Program-made: the position numbers and the translations under genes
The notes under the pieces: model-generated
Database searches by the model: none
Told to the model about the DNA's origin: nothing
What the model saw: the letters and a program-made list of their open reading frames with translations, nothing else
In this document: one piece after another, positions 36,178 through 47,605 of the stretch
How the letters are laid out: the number at the start of each line of letters is the position of its first letter
Position numbering within the stretch: position 1 is the first letter of the stretch
DNA from: Cryptomeria japonica
Taxonomy: Eukaryota; Streptophyta; Pinopsida; Cupressales; Cupressaceae
Length of the DNA stretch: 64,000 nucleotides
Direction of reading: 5' to 3'
Assembly (NCBI RefSeq): GCF_030272615.1
Contig: NC_081405.1
Coordinates: forward strand, 646,786,920 to 646,850,919

Positions 36178-36620
36178 TCAATTGACTGGGATTGTTATTT
36201 CTGATCTAGGTCGTAGATTGTTGCAATATATGAATGGGTTTGGATCTTCTTTGACGGTCACTTCAACTCCATTGTGTGGAAACTTGATACATCGATGATA
36301 TGTTGAAGGAACAACTCTCATTTCATGAATCCATGGATGTCCCAAGAGTATATTGTATGTGAGATCTAAATCAAGGACTTGACAAACCACATCCTTCATA
36401 ACTAGCCCAACTCTGAGAGGTAAAGTGACTGTGCCCTTGGATGAGCGTTCTTCGTCATCATATGCCTTAATGGTGATTGCATGTGTAGAATTCACAACTT
36501 TTTTTAGAATATCCCAATTGTTTAATAGTGCTCAATGTACAAATGTTCAGACTGGCTTCTCCATCTATCATGACTTGTTTTATTCGATGTTTGTGTAGGA
36601 AGGCTTCAATGTGTAAAGGT
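36178..36620 (-). pseudogene. Gypsy aspartic protease
   Basis: Minus strand: HRIKQVMIDGEASLNICTLS (catalytic DG[G/E]AS-type loop) with STIKQLGYS, then a frameshift near 36495 and YDDEERSSKGTVTLPLRVGL, VLDLDLTYNILLGHPWIHEM, VVPSTYHRCIKFPH. The ILLGHPWIH block is the second half of the retropepsin fold in plant gypsy elements. Frameshift and following stop inactivate it. Confidence 0.88.
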
Positions 36621-39026
36621 GCATTATGTGGTTGGCTTACAGAGGCATTGTCAGCTTCGGTGAATGTAAGGGAATGCGGAATGGAAAGGTATCCCACCAT
36701 GGCTTGAAAATGGTCCATGTTCAGATCAGTGGGCACAAAATTTTCTCTTAGGACTTTGTCAAGTATGGCTTTATGCGAAGGAGAGATACACAACAATTCT
36801 AGGATTGAGATAAGCGCGGGTGTCTTCCCTAATTTTTCTACCAGATCATACTCAGGTTTGGTTGTTGAGGAAGCAGTGGTTTTAGCTGGAGCATCTTGCA
36901 GGGTGACTGTACCTCGACGAGTTGTGACATTACATTCAGAGGTAGATTCAAAAGAAGGTCCAATGCCATTTAGGACAACTTTGGGTCTTTGCGTTGAATT
37001 TTCAGGCATTTTGTCCTTTATGATAATGGTAGAGACATAATTATCCATCAAAATATGATTAATAGTTGAATCATAATTATAGGATGCTCTTGTATAGTTG
37101 GATTTCTCATCTGTGGCTTTGGATTTTCCCTTGTCATGTTTAGGGAATGGTTCCTTAAACATCTCATGTTCTTGATTAGATGAGTGTCCTTCGATCTCAA
37201 TGCCACCTCTATCAATAAGATCTTGTATAATGCTCTTCAATCGATGATAATTTCTTGTTTTATGTCCCTTTCTCTTGTGATACTCACAATACTCATCATC
37301 ATTCCACCAATTTGGTTTGACCTTTGGTTCATATGGAGGATTGTTTGTAATTGTTATTATCTTGTTTGCCACTAGCTTCTTGAAAGTTGATTCACGTGGT
37401 TCTCCTAATGGGGTGTATTTCCTTCGTGGTTTTGAAGTTGTTTGAGTATTCACTTGGTTGTTTGTAGAACTTGGTCCAGAAAGAATGATTTTGGGTCTCA
37501 CTGTGTTAGCATCGACAACACCATCATTTACTGTGTTCTTGTTCTTGTTTCAAAATCGTGGCTTGTCTTTTCCTTTAAAGTCCTCTTTGTGAATATCTTA
37601 ATGACTCCTTGCTCAATTAAGACCTTCTCTGTCGCTAAGCCTTTCTTAATGACGTCCTTGAAAGTGGACAAACAAGCTTTTCTCAAGTCATAACCAATGT
37701 CTTTATTGACATTCTGGGTGAACATCTCTACCATTTGTTTTTGTGGAATGTCACAAGAGCATCTGCTGACTAAATTTCTCCATCTTTGTAAGAAAGATGA
37801 AAATGACTCCCCATCCTTTTGCTTGGTGTTGCACAAAGTGGTAACTGATATGTCTGTCTCTATGTTGTGTGAGAAATGTTGGATAAAAGCTTATGCTAGA
37901 TCACCCCAAGACTTAAAATTCCAGGTGGAAGTTGGGAGAACCATTCCATAGCTTGATCACCTAAGCTTTGTGGAAACAATCTCATCAAGTTCGTTTCTTC
38001 TGATGCTACCTCAATGCAAGCTGTGAAGAATTGTCTTATATGTGCCTTAGGGTCTCCTTTGCCTTTGTACTTATCAAACTTAGGTGTTACAAAATGTGTA
38101 GGAAAGGGAGGCATTGGAATGCTTTTGTCAAATGGATAGGGACATATATCTCTCATTGTGTAAGATGGCTTTGGTGTATTTATGTCCTCCATTTTCTTTT
38201 GTAAGTCCTTTATTTGTTGTTCCAAATTGTTCTTAGGTGGAGACCGACTTCTTGGACCATGTCCCATGCCTAAGCCACCGGGTGGAGGAAGAGGATATTG
38301 CATATATGGATGGTATTGATCATAAACATGCTCATATGGAGGAGGTCTATAATGATACTGCATATAGGAACCACTTGGTATTGAGTCATAATGAGGAATG
38401 AAATATTTGCCTTGTCCATGCATATCATATTCTATAGGCATGTCATGAGTTTGTTCTTGTGTAGTGCCCCCAAATTTGACACAGGGTTTTCTTTTGTCCA
38501 AATTTTGAGCATACCTCTTGATATCCAATTGTTTTGGAGGTTGGTCCTTAGCATTGGTATGAAATTGAGTGTATTTATCTGCATAAGATTTCCATAAGGG
38601 TCTGCGTAGATGGAGTTGTTCATGAGATGCTCTTTCATGAGTATCATAAGCTTGACCATGTGTATTTGGGACGTCATATTTTTGAAACAAGGATGATGGT
38701 GACTCAGGCACGAAACATGGTCCTCTAGTACCTCCACTATTAGGTCTCCTTTGATCCATGTTGAGTTGAGTTTCTTGCATAGGTAGATTTTCCACTATTT
38801 GAGATATGTCAAAATCATGAGGTATCTTAGCTCCACTTTGTGCCATCACTTGTAGAAAATATTGTCCATCTCTTCTCATGATTTCCTCAACCAATCTATT
38901 AAAATGGGGATCCATAAGGGAGTCTTCCACTTCTGCTAAATGTACAGAAAAGTTGTCCATATTGTCATTGCGTGTATCATTGTGATTTGTATTATCCCTC
39001 CTTACTAGTAGTCCTAATGACCACAT
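36621..39026 (-). pseudogene. Gypsy gag polyprotein, frameshifted
   Basis: Starts at ATG 39026. The first segment (39026-37896) has a Pro/Tyr-rich N-terminus, a coiled coil (LEQQIKDLQKKMEDINT) and the gag core start PKFDKYKGKGDPKAHIRQFF ending in QAMEWFSQLPPG. The core continues in another frame at 37836-37528 (DGESFSSFLQRWRNLVSRC). The third segment (37501-36621) has CEYHKRKGHKTRNYHRLKSI, a knuckle in which the expected third Cys is Tyr. At least two frameshifts occur. The knuckle style (C-x-YH-x3-GH) suggests a Tat/Athila-like gypsy, moderately supported. Confidence 0.9.
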
Positions 39027-39198
39027 GGGGAGGCAGGCCCTCTAAAGATTAAACACAAAGAGCCTATTGCTCAAGACACAAAAGATACTGGTTCAATTTT
39101 AGTGCACCAATTGAAGTGTTTGCTAATCTATGAAAACAAGGCACACAATGAAGATCAAAAGAAAAACCTTTGCCAAAATTCTGGAACAAAGATTTGTT

Positions 39199-39203
39199 AG
39201 TAG
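39199..39203. repeat. TSD AGTAG, left copy
   Basis: AGTAG immediately before TGTTGGC of the left LTR; the matching copy is at 45692-45696. Confidence 0.9.
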
Positions 39204-39991
39204 TGTTGGCAAATGCACACTCCAATGAGATATTGTAGGTGATTGAAGGTTTTGTCATTGATGGCAACCTTGCAATCATATAATACTGGCAGGACAATTT
39301 ACCGGCACCAAGCAATGACAGACTCTACACTGGCACACAGACCACCGGTAGTGAAAGGAAGTATACCGGCACCCAGGCCGACATGAATTTTGTTTATAAT
39401 ATATTTTGTAAATTACAGTAAAATCATTGTAAGCCAACTTGGCAAGTTGTAAAATGACTCATATATGTATGAGATCATTATAGAACATTTTGTAAGGAAG
39501 TAGATAGGCGAAATAAGGCAGACCTAGTATACGAATTATAGGTTAAGGGTTGATGTAAGAAGTAGAGCTAAAAATGATAATGGATCTGACATAGTAGATG
39601 TTATTTTGAAGCAGTACAAGACATTGGATTTGCATAATCCATTTTGTAAGTCAGTGAGACTTCCCATTTTGTAATTGAGCAGTGAGCTCTAGGCACTTGG
39701 CCTTCCTGCATGTGCAGGCCCCCATTGTAAGAGTAATATTCACTTATTGGCCAGTAAGCAAATATTGTGGGTCACAAATCCCATCGAGGTTTTTTCCACA
39801 CTAGGTTTCCTTGTTAAACTATTGTGTTATGGTGTGTTTTCTTCTGGTTGTTGTTATTCTTGTTTACTGCACTATTTCTGTTTACCAGTAGACAGTATTG
39901 ATATGCTTTTCATGTTTTAATTGAAGTAAATTAACAAACTGGTAAGATATTGATTCACCCCCCCCTCTCAGTATCTTTGAGAATCCTAACA
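39204..39991 (+). repeat. 5' LTR of the pol-less element (788 bp)
   Basis: Begins TGTTGGCAAATGCACACT, ends CTCAGTATCTTTGAGAATCC then TAACA. The C-run plus CTCTCAG block near the end (39958-39973) is also found at the end of the copia LTR (minus strand, about 23848-23865). Confidence 0.94.
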
Positions 39992-40060
39992 ATTTAGCTT
40001 GGTCCTCTATTTTTAGAAGCCTAATAGCTTGAGGAAGATCTTGACATTGGTACAGATGGA
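39992..40060 (+). promoter_or_regulatory. Leader with deleted primer binding site
   Basis: After the LTR the sequence reads ATTTAGCTTGGTCCTCT and later CTTGAGGAAGATC. The copia element at 23.8 kb has ATTGGTATCAGAGCACTGG then TCCTCT and the same CTTGAGGAAGATC. The Met-tRNA PBS is therefore reduced to a stump by a small deletion, while its surroundings remain. Confidence 0.75.
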
Positions 40061-41167
40061 AAAATTGATGAAGCAACTAGAAGGAGCTCTCTCAGACTAT
40101 GATTCAGAAAAGTTGAAAAATATCAAACTTGAAGATGATCTAAAGGCTGCACAGGATATTATTCAAGCACTTCAGGAAAATCTTACCATTGCAAGAAACA
40201 AGAGAAGATAACTTTGTGAAAAGATGCAAAATGAGAATGTTGAAAAGGAAACTCTTAGTGATCTAATAAACAAGCTGAAACAAGAAAACATGGCAACAAA
40301 GAATGAGATGCAGGATATGACTATGAGATTTTGTAAAGAAATTGAAGACAAAAAGAAGAATGAAGAATACTTGAGTAGAAGACTGAATGATGCTGCAAAT
40401 GAAAACACAAGACTCAGTTATGAAAATGATATGTTGAAGACAGATCTGATGCATGGACAAAATGACTTAAATGAACTCATGAGACAAAAAGGTATCTTGG
40501 AAAGAGAACTGGCTACTGCAAATCAACACAAAGAAAAATTCAAGAAAAGCTCAGAAGAACTTGGTGACTTACTGAAGAATCAGAAACCAAATGGTGACAC
40601 TAATGGCCTTGGATTTGAAGTTGGTGAAAGCTCTGGTACTACAAACACACATGATCATAGCAAACCGGTAAGACAACCTAATGTTTATAAATTTAATGGC
40701 AAATGCTTTAACTGTAACAAGTATGGTCATAGAGCAAATCAGTGTAGATCTAGAAATTATCAAAGCACTAATACACCCACCGGTCAATGTTCCAAATGCA
40801 ACAAAATTGGTCATAATTCAGAGAATTGCAGAATGAATGTAAGATGTTATGTTTGTGGAAGATTTGGACACTTATCTAATCAGTGTAGAACACAAACCAG
40901 CATAGGATATGAGAAGGCTATTCAGAAAATAATGTGACCTGTTATGCTTGTAACAAGATTGGACATATTGCGAAATTCTGTAGAAGTAAGGCATCACTGA
41001 CAAGTAACAATGGTGCTAGTTTGAAAGGTAAAGAAAAGGTTGAAGAGGTAAAGCAAGAATTCTCAAAACAATGGATCAGAAAGTCAGATCTAAATGGTGA
41101 TAGGAATACTCCTCCTTCGGCAGAACAAAGTAACACTTCACTGGCAGGAGACTCTTCATCTAACTGA
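40029..41167 (+). pseudogene. Gag-like coiled-coil protein with four CCHC zinc knuckles
   Basis: Frame from 40029 continues past one in-frame TAA (40209-40211) to 40937, then a one-base shift carries on to 41167. Residues 1-170 form a long heptad-rich coiled coil (LEGALSDYDSEKLKNIKLED, ENTRLSYENDMLKTDLMHGQ). Then CFNCNKYGHRANQC, CSKCNKIGHNSENC, CYVCGRFGHLSNQC and, after the shift, CYACNKIGHIAKFC. These bind nucleic acid in Gag nucleocapsids. The UBN2-like N-terminal half of copia gag is not present. A cellular CNBP-like gene is excluded by the LTR setting. Confidence 0.85.
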
Positions 41168-41472
41168 AGAAAATTTCTTTGAGGGTTTAGCAATCAAATG
41201 TGAAACGTGCTATTATTCCCTCGGTTGATGGTGAGAAGTTGAAATTACTTCTATACCGGTAGATAAGTTAAGTCATTACTTAATCGACAAGCATTAAATG
41301 TGGTGGTTGGTGAAATTAACATTATAAAACAAGTGTTTTGGCTCCATTTTCATTTCACCGAGCATTCAAACATTCGAGAGTGTGAAAATTCCTGAGCAAA
41401 GGCATTCCAAGCAAAGAAGTGAAGCAATTCATCAAGCAATCATTCCTAAGGCAGCTAAAGGTATTTATAACC

Positions 41473-44400
41473 ATGGCTTCTTCATCTATTCTTGAATTCA
41501 ATGCAAACCCTACTGTTGTCGAAGTTATTAAATTCCCTAGACCCGTATTCTAGTTAGATCCCGAAATTGCCAAGAAAGATGATAACATTGGTGCATTTTC
41601 TCGAATCCCTAAGGGAGTAGTTTTTACTGAAGACCCTAGAATGTATATACATTGTTATATAGAGGAATTAGGTGATGAGGAAATTAAGAACATGTATAAA
41701 TCTGTAATTTGTGATGAATTCGACAATATCAAACCTGAACATAAGATAGTAGAAACCCTAGGTTTCACTGAAATTCTCAGTATCCCAGATTTTCCCAAGG
41801 ATGTTATAAGGATAGTACTAAGCAGGGTACATGGTGCATTCTTTTGGTTGGACTCAGTTCACAAAATCACAAAAGAAGTAGTAAAGGCTGTGACAGGGTT
41901 ACCCTCCACCGGTAATAGACCTAATAAAACAAAGAAGGTCTCAAATGACCTAGTGATAAACCTAACCGGTGCAACATCTGATAAGAGATCCTTAAGGGTA
42001 AATGATGTAACATATATCAATGTTAGATTCATTAGTATGATCTTAGGCTACAAAACCACACATTCAAATAGGTTAAACTTAGTCTCTAGCCTATGGATAA
42101 AAAGTGCCTATGACATGGTTAATGATAATGCAAAAATAGATATGTGCGAATGGCTTAAAGATGAACTAGTTGACAATTTGGGAAAGATGAAAGACAAAAA
42201 TGGGACATTCAGATTTGGAAGCCTACTTGTCTGTCTAATGCAGCACATAACCAAACAAGTACCCGATATTGGTAATAGAAATCTTGGTTTTGATATACCG
42301 GTAGGCAAACAGTTGTCAGATTTACTAAACAACATGGGAGAGGACAGAGAAAAGAACATAAATGAGTATTTTCAGGTATTGAAGGCCCAGATGAAGACCA
42401 GAGCTAGATTATCACAAGCAATTGTGAACAAGTATAAGGATGAAATCTGTTTTTTAATAAAGAAGGATGAAATTTGGATGGAGGCAGTTATCCCAAGAAC
42501 CATCTGGGTAACTGAAATGGGGTATGAAACAGATGACCACATAATAGAAACATATGCAAAAGCCCTCCTAGAAGCACCTAAGGAACCTAAAGAAGAGGTA
42601 TTTGGCAGTGCCGAGACTATTGAAAAACAAATTCAGTCCAAGAAAAATGTTAAAAAGGTTGAAGAACCAGTAAGAAAAGGATCCAGGCAAGCTAAAGCTA
42701 TTAAGGAAGATGTACTTAAACAAATTGGTATTACTGAAGAGGAGTTAGAAGCACTTCAACCGGAAACTCACCTTTCACCGGTTGGAACTTCTTCGGAAAG
42801 TGACATACCAGCTGCATTTAAAAGAGTTGTGAGAAAAAGGAAACCTTCACCGGTATCTTCACCTTCTCCGGCAGTAAGGCCCCCAACTAAGAAATTAATT
42901 CCGAAGAAGAAGATAAACCCTAAGAAGAAGACTCAACAAACCATTGCTCCAATTGACAAACTTCTCAATGAAATAACAGAGGATGGAAAGCTGAAAAACA
43001 TTAACAGATTATATGACTCATTATTGGCTGATGACAAGGAGAAAGTATAAAATAGTGTAATCCTACACTTAGACATTTTCAAGAAATTTTTGATGCAAGT
43101 TGTTGATGAAATATCAACAGAAATGTACAAAAGACTTGAAGCTAGAAGGCAAACTATTGTTGAGCTTGATAAGAAAATAAAGATTGAAAAACTACTTGCT
43201 GTACATCCTATCAACTCACCTAAAGAGATAGATGAACTGATCTCTGAGGGTAATCGGTTAGTATTTTCAACTGCACACCGACATGTAGCACTTATGGTTG
43301 GTAGAGTGAATGAGGTAACAGAGGAAACAACTAATGCACGAGATATATTCCTTGTAGAGAACGAAAAGCAGGAAGTGTATCGAAGCCCTAAATCCATCAA
43401 GGTATATCAAAAGGATAAGGGAAAAGGCAAGGTTCGTGGACCACCTAGCATAAAAATAATAGACAACTTATCCCCACCACCTCTAGATACTCCACCGGTA
43501 GTTACCACTGACAATCAACCGGCTAGTGAAAGTATGGACATACCACATGAGGACACAAATCCTGATTCTGAGGTGTTATATACAATGAACATTGACACTC
43601 AGAAAGTCAATATTATGGTAGATAAGGATTCAATAGGGAAACCAGATGTGGCAAATGAGCCACCAGCAACAGATAGTAGAGAAGGTAAACCGACAGGTGA
43701 CAACATTGAGAAACAGGTAGAGCAACAAGCTCCCTCACAACAACAGGTTCATATAGAGACAATGCCACTGGTAACAACTGAGCAACCGAAACCTTTTCTT
43801 AGAGAAATGCAAACACAAACTGACCTACCAGACATCACTACAAGCAAAGAAGTTACTCCCACCGGCGGAATACAGATTGTTGGCTCTTCCATTGCAGATT
43901 CTAGACCAACAAATGTGACAGAAGTTCTTTTGGATTCTATCAAGAAAATAACGGAGTGTAGCTCACAAGCTTACAAAGCTATTGATGATACAATCCCAGT
44001 TTTGAAAATGATAGCACCCAAGTGTAATGTAGATAATAAAGATTCTTTGAATCAACTTGACACATTGTCTAAGTATATTACTAACAACATTGTGACAGTT
44101 GAACAAATAAATGAGGAAGCATTCAAGGAGAAACTAGAGAAGGAAAAACACAAATTCTTTGAAGAGGAAATAAATAAGTGCATGAGACAATTTGACACTC
44201 TTTTACCGGCACTATGTAATACACTAAAAGAATTTAAAACTTTGTACAAAGATACATGCAAAACAAACTTTTTGATGGTAGATATAGACAAGAAGATCAG
44301 CAAGGTACAAGAAGAAATAAATCAACTAGCTGACAACTTCATTAATTCATCTGAACCATTATCAGTTTTTGAATAGAAAACAACAGGTTTTGAGGAGGAA

Positions 44401-44679
44401 CTTCTAAAATTGGAAAGAGAGAAGGAAATAATAAAAGGAAAGGCAAAAGATCTAAAATGGAGACTTAGTCCAAGATTGGACTACCTCGCCTCCTTAAGAA
44501 AAGAAATATCTGAGGCTCTAGTTCAAGGACAAAAAACACCGAAACAACAAATGCAACACCTCACCGGTACAATTTAGAGGACAAAGGCCGCATTAAAGGA
44601 CAGTGAACGGTTCACTGAGAGCCTGAATCTGGTATTAGCAGACCTTTTTCATATTGTAACCAACCGGTTACAAGGATGA
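41473..44679 (+). pseudogene. Long ORF of unknown family (1,068 codons) in the pol-less element
   Basis: From ATG 41473 (MASSSILEFNANP, acceptable Kozak ACCATGG) the same frame runs to TGA 44677 with only four in-frame stops (TAG 41551, TAA 43048, TAG 44374, TAG 44575) and no frameshift. Residues about 50-320 look globular and helical (FFWLDSVHKITKEVVKAVTG, FRFGSLLVCLMQHITKQVPD). Residues 400-500 are basic with NLS-like RKRKPSPVSSPSP and PKKKINPKKKTQQ. The rest alternates acidic low-complexity text with coiled coils. No retroviral enzyme motif, transmembrane segment or signal peptide was seen. Its place between gag and PPT is where plant retroelements carry an additional or env-like ORF, but function is unknown. 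Confidence 0.7.
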
Positions 44680-44714
44680 AGTTGGAAACCACACTCAATT
44701 GACACTTTGACAAC

Positions 44715-44735
44715 CTTTGTCATTGATGCCAAAGG
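44715..44735 (+). promoter_or_regulatory. Upstream PPT-like box of the pol-less element
   Basis: CATTGATGCCAAAGGGGGAG about 170 bases before the PPT. Copy of the same motif family as 44883-44903 and the two copia boxes. Confidence 0.7.
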
Positions 44736-44882
44736 GGGAGTAGTGGTAATGAGAAAAATAATCAGCAAATGGCTCATCAACTCAGGGGGAGCACATCTTC
44801 TTTTGGTACACAATTTTTGGTAAGACAATTCTGGCAGATTCTTTTTGGATGACAATTTTGGATTTTTCTTATGAGTGTTGCC

Positions 44883-44903
44883 ATCAATGCCAAAGGGGGA
44901 GAT
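44883..44903 (+). promoter_or_regulatory. Polypurine tract of the pol-less element
   Basis: CATCAATGCCAAAGGGGGAG then ATT directly before the 3' LTR start TGTTGGC at 44904. Confidence 0.88.
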
Positions 44904-45691
44904 TGTTGGCAAATGCACACTCCAATGCGATATTATAGGTGATTGAAGGTTTTGTCATTGATGGCAACCTTGAAATCATATAATACCGACAGGACAATTT
45001 ACCGACACCAAGCAATGACAGACCCTACACCAGCACACAGACCACCGACAGTGAAAGGAAGTATACCAGCACCCATGCCGACAAGAATTTTGTTTATAAT
45101 ATATTTTGTAAATTACTGTAAAATCATTGTAAGCCAACTTGGCAAGTTGTAAAATGACTCATATATGTATGAGATCATTATAGAACATTTTGTAAGGAAG
45201 TAGATAGGCAAAATAAGGCAGACCTATTATGCGAATTATAGGTTAAGGGTTTATGTAAGAAGAAGAGCTAAAACCGATACTGGATCTGGCATAGTAGATG
45301 CTATTTTGGAGTAGTACAAGACATTGGATTTGCATAAGCCATTTTGTAAGTCAGTGAGACTTCCCATTTTGTAATTGAGCAGTGAGCTCTAGGCACTTGG
45401 CCTTCCTGCATGTGCAAGCCCCCATTGTAAGAGTAATATTCACTTATTGGCCAGTAAACAAATATTGTGGGTCACAAATCCCACCGAGGTTTTTCCCACA
45501 CTGGATTTCCTCATTAAACTACTGCGTTATGGTGTGTTTTCTTGTGGTTGTTGTTATTCTTGTTTACTGCACTATTTCTGTTTACCGGTAGACAGTATTG
45601 ATATGCTTTTCATGTTTTAATTGAAGTAAATTAACAAACTGGTAAGATACTGATTCACCCCCCCCTCTCAGTATCTTTGGGAATCCTAACA
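44904..45691 (+). repeat. 3' LTR of the pol-less element (788 bp)
   Basis: Same length and ends as the 5' LTR, followed by AGTAG (45692-45696), the right copy of the target-site duplication. Confidence 0.94.
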
Positions 45692-45779
45692 AGTAGTTTT
45701 TCAATAATACCCCTCCTACAGGCACACAAGTTAGGTAAATTTTAGATCCAAAAGACTTTGTGAAATAGGGGCTTTCGAC

Positions 45780-46720
45780 AAGACATTTTTTTGATAGATT
45801 CAAAGATCTGATTTTTGACGAGTTATTTTGCATCATAAAAAATAGAGCACCTATAAAATTTTAAGACATTTCCAGAAATGTATGAAAATCCAAAAAAGTT
45901 TCTAATTTGCTCCAAAAATTAAGTTTTTATGAAACATCATAAAAAATTCAAAGAAAATGAAACGATGATAAAAAAAAATCTGAATTTTTTATTGGAAACT
46001 CTTGATAGCATTCCAAACTTGCATTAAAAAATTCCTGCAAAAATTCCAAGCATTTTATGAGATATGATCAAAATAATGAAAAACCCTAATTTTTAAAGAT
46101 CCAATTTTTTAGGAATTATTTGGCATCACAATTAAAATAAATGAGTACAGATCCTGTGTATAATTCTGAGAGATTTCCAAAAACGTAAAAAAATCCAAAA
46201 CATTTGCTAATTTGCTCTCAAAATTATTTTTTTATGAAAATGCATAAAAAATTCATAGAAAATTCAAATATGATCCAAAAAATCTAATTTTTTTACTGAG
46301 CATTTCTGATATTGTTCTTGACCTTCAAAAAACATTGGATGCCAAAATTCAAGCAGTTTGTGAGATCTGATCAAAATAATGAAAAACCCTAATTTTTAAA
46401 GATCCGATTTTTTAGGAAATATTCTGCATGAAAATTAAAATCACAAAGAAAAGATCATGTGTATAAATTGAAGATATTTCCCAAAATATAAGAAAATCCA
46501 AAAAATTCGCTCATTTTCTTTCAAAATTAATTTTTTATGAACATTTATAAAAAAATCATAGAAAATACAAATATGCTCCAAAAATTTTGAATTTTTGATT
46601 GAGAGCTCTTGATACTGTCTTTAACCTTCTAACAAACTTTGGTACAAAATTTTCAAGCCGTTTGTGAGATCGAATCAAATCTTTCCAAGATCTTGATTTT
46701 GTGTCCAAAACCTTAGCTGC
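45780..46720 (-). repeat. Gypsy leader with about three imperfect 303-bp tandem units
   Basis: The phrase AAACCCTAATTTTTAAAGAT recurs at 46081 and 46384, and ATCCAAAAAAKTYKCTMATTTG-like text at about 45891, 46192 and 46497. The period is about 303 bases. It lies between the PBS and the point where the pol-less element inserted, so it belongs to the gypsy untranslated leader. Confidence 0.75.
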
Positions 46721-46805
46721 ACAAGGTTTTTCTCAAAATTGTTTTACAAAACAACAATGTAGGGTTAGAAAAACCTGCAAAAAACATAGATCTAACAAAA
46801 ATCCA

Positions 46806-46828
46806 TGTCCCACAGGGTGTGCCAAAAT
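46806..46828 (-). promoter_or_regulatory. Gypsy primer binding site region
   Basis: Minus strand reads TTTTGGCACACCCTGTGGGA right after the LTR end CCATAAACA. The TGGC-x-C text is like the PBS of plant gypsy elements (TGGCGCC type). The exact tRNA is not determined. Confidence 0.6.
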
Positions 46829-47605
46829 GTTTATGGTGAAAATGGAAACAACAATATTGAAACACTAAAATGGATTCAACCATGAAACCCTAGCCTAACA
46901 ACAACAAAGATCCACCATAACATATGAAGATTACCTAAGACAATGCGAATCAACAAGATCACAAAGATTATACCATCACATGTGCACTAGGGTTTGAATC
47001 TCCATTCTTCCTATCTTCATTGATCTTGCTTGATATATTTGCTCTCAGATTTTATGTGTGCACAAGAGCTCAACAAAGAATGGAAATGTGGTTGATAGCT
47101 TGATCACATATGAAAGTTCGAATGCTAGAATGCTTTAGAGATTGATTAGTAGAATAGATAATGAAGGAAGTATCTCCTTATATAGAAGACACTATAAGAA
47201 ATGAAGGGATAAGATTGAGAGGTGTAAATGATAAATAGTCGGCTAGGATTAGAGGGTAGGTAGAAGAAATAAGAAAATAATAAAAGGGTACGTAGTGTAG
47301 GAATTAAGAGATGAATGACATGTGTCATGGGTAGAAAAGACTAATGAATTAATTAAATAAATAAAATTTATTTAATTAATAGAATAAGTGGGATCAATTA
47401 AATAAATAAGATATTTATTTAATTTAGGAAAAGGATAATTTAAATAAATAAATGTATTTATTTAAATGAGAAATAAGGCTAGAAAAGGATAAATGAATTA
47501 ATTAAATAAATAAAGATTTATTTAATTAATAGAAGAATTAGGATAAAGTAATTAATTAAATAAAAATATTTATTTAATTAGACAAGACAATTTCAGGTGT
47601 CTACA
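46829..47605 (-). repeat. Gypsy 5' LTR (777 bp)
   Basis: Minus strand begins TGTAGACACCTGAAATTG and ends CCATAAACA. Its 5' third is made of TTTAATTAAATAAA-like text; a TATA-like TCTATATAAGGA (minus) lies at about 47175-47186. Right border is followed by the TSD CCATA. Confidence 0.92.

Larger units (their letters stand above)
39204..45691 (+). mobile_element. Pol-less LTR retrotransposon (TR-GAG/LARD-like) with a long unknown ORF
   Basis: Two direct LTRs of exactly 788 bp (39204-39991 and 44904-45691), both TGTTGGC...CCTAACA, flanked by the 5-bp TSD AGTAG. The internal 4.9 kb holds a coiled-coil plus zinc-knuckle gag (40.0-41.2 kb) and a 1,068-codon frame of unknown family (41.5-44.7 kb). 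No protease, integrase, RT or RNase H can be read on either strand. It is inserted in the leader of the gypsy element. LTRs differ by roughly 5% by eye, mostly transitions at CG/CCGG-like sites. Confidence 0.93.
33846..47605 (-). mobile_element. Ty3/gypsy retrotransposon, defective, with nested element
   Basis: CCATA lies at 33841-33845 and 47606-47610 as a perfect 5-bp TSD. 5' LTR 46829-47605, PBS region just left of it, leader, gag (from 39026 leftward), protease (36.2-36.6 kb), integrase C-terminus (35.0-35.26 kb), truncated 3' LTR 33846-34266. RT, RNase H and most of integrase are missing between about 35.27 and 35.6 kb. The pol-less element 39204-45691 sits in the leader. Confidence 0.92.

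Noticed and set aside
40029-41167. A host CNBP-like or glycine-rich zinc-knuckle gene
   Set aside because: It lies between matched LTRs with TSD and has an in-frame stop and frameshift; gag origin is the simpler explanation.
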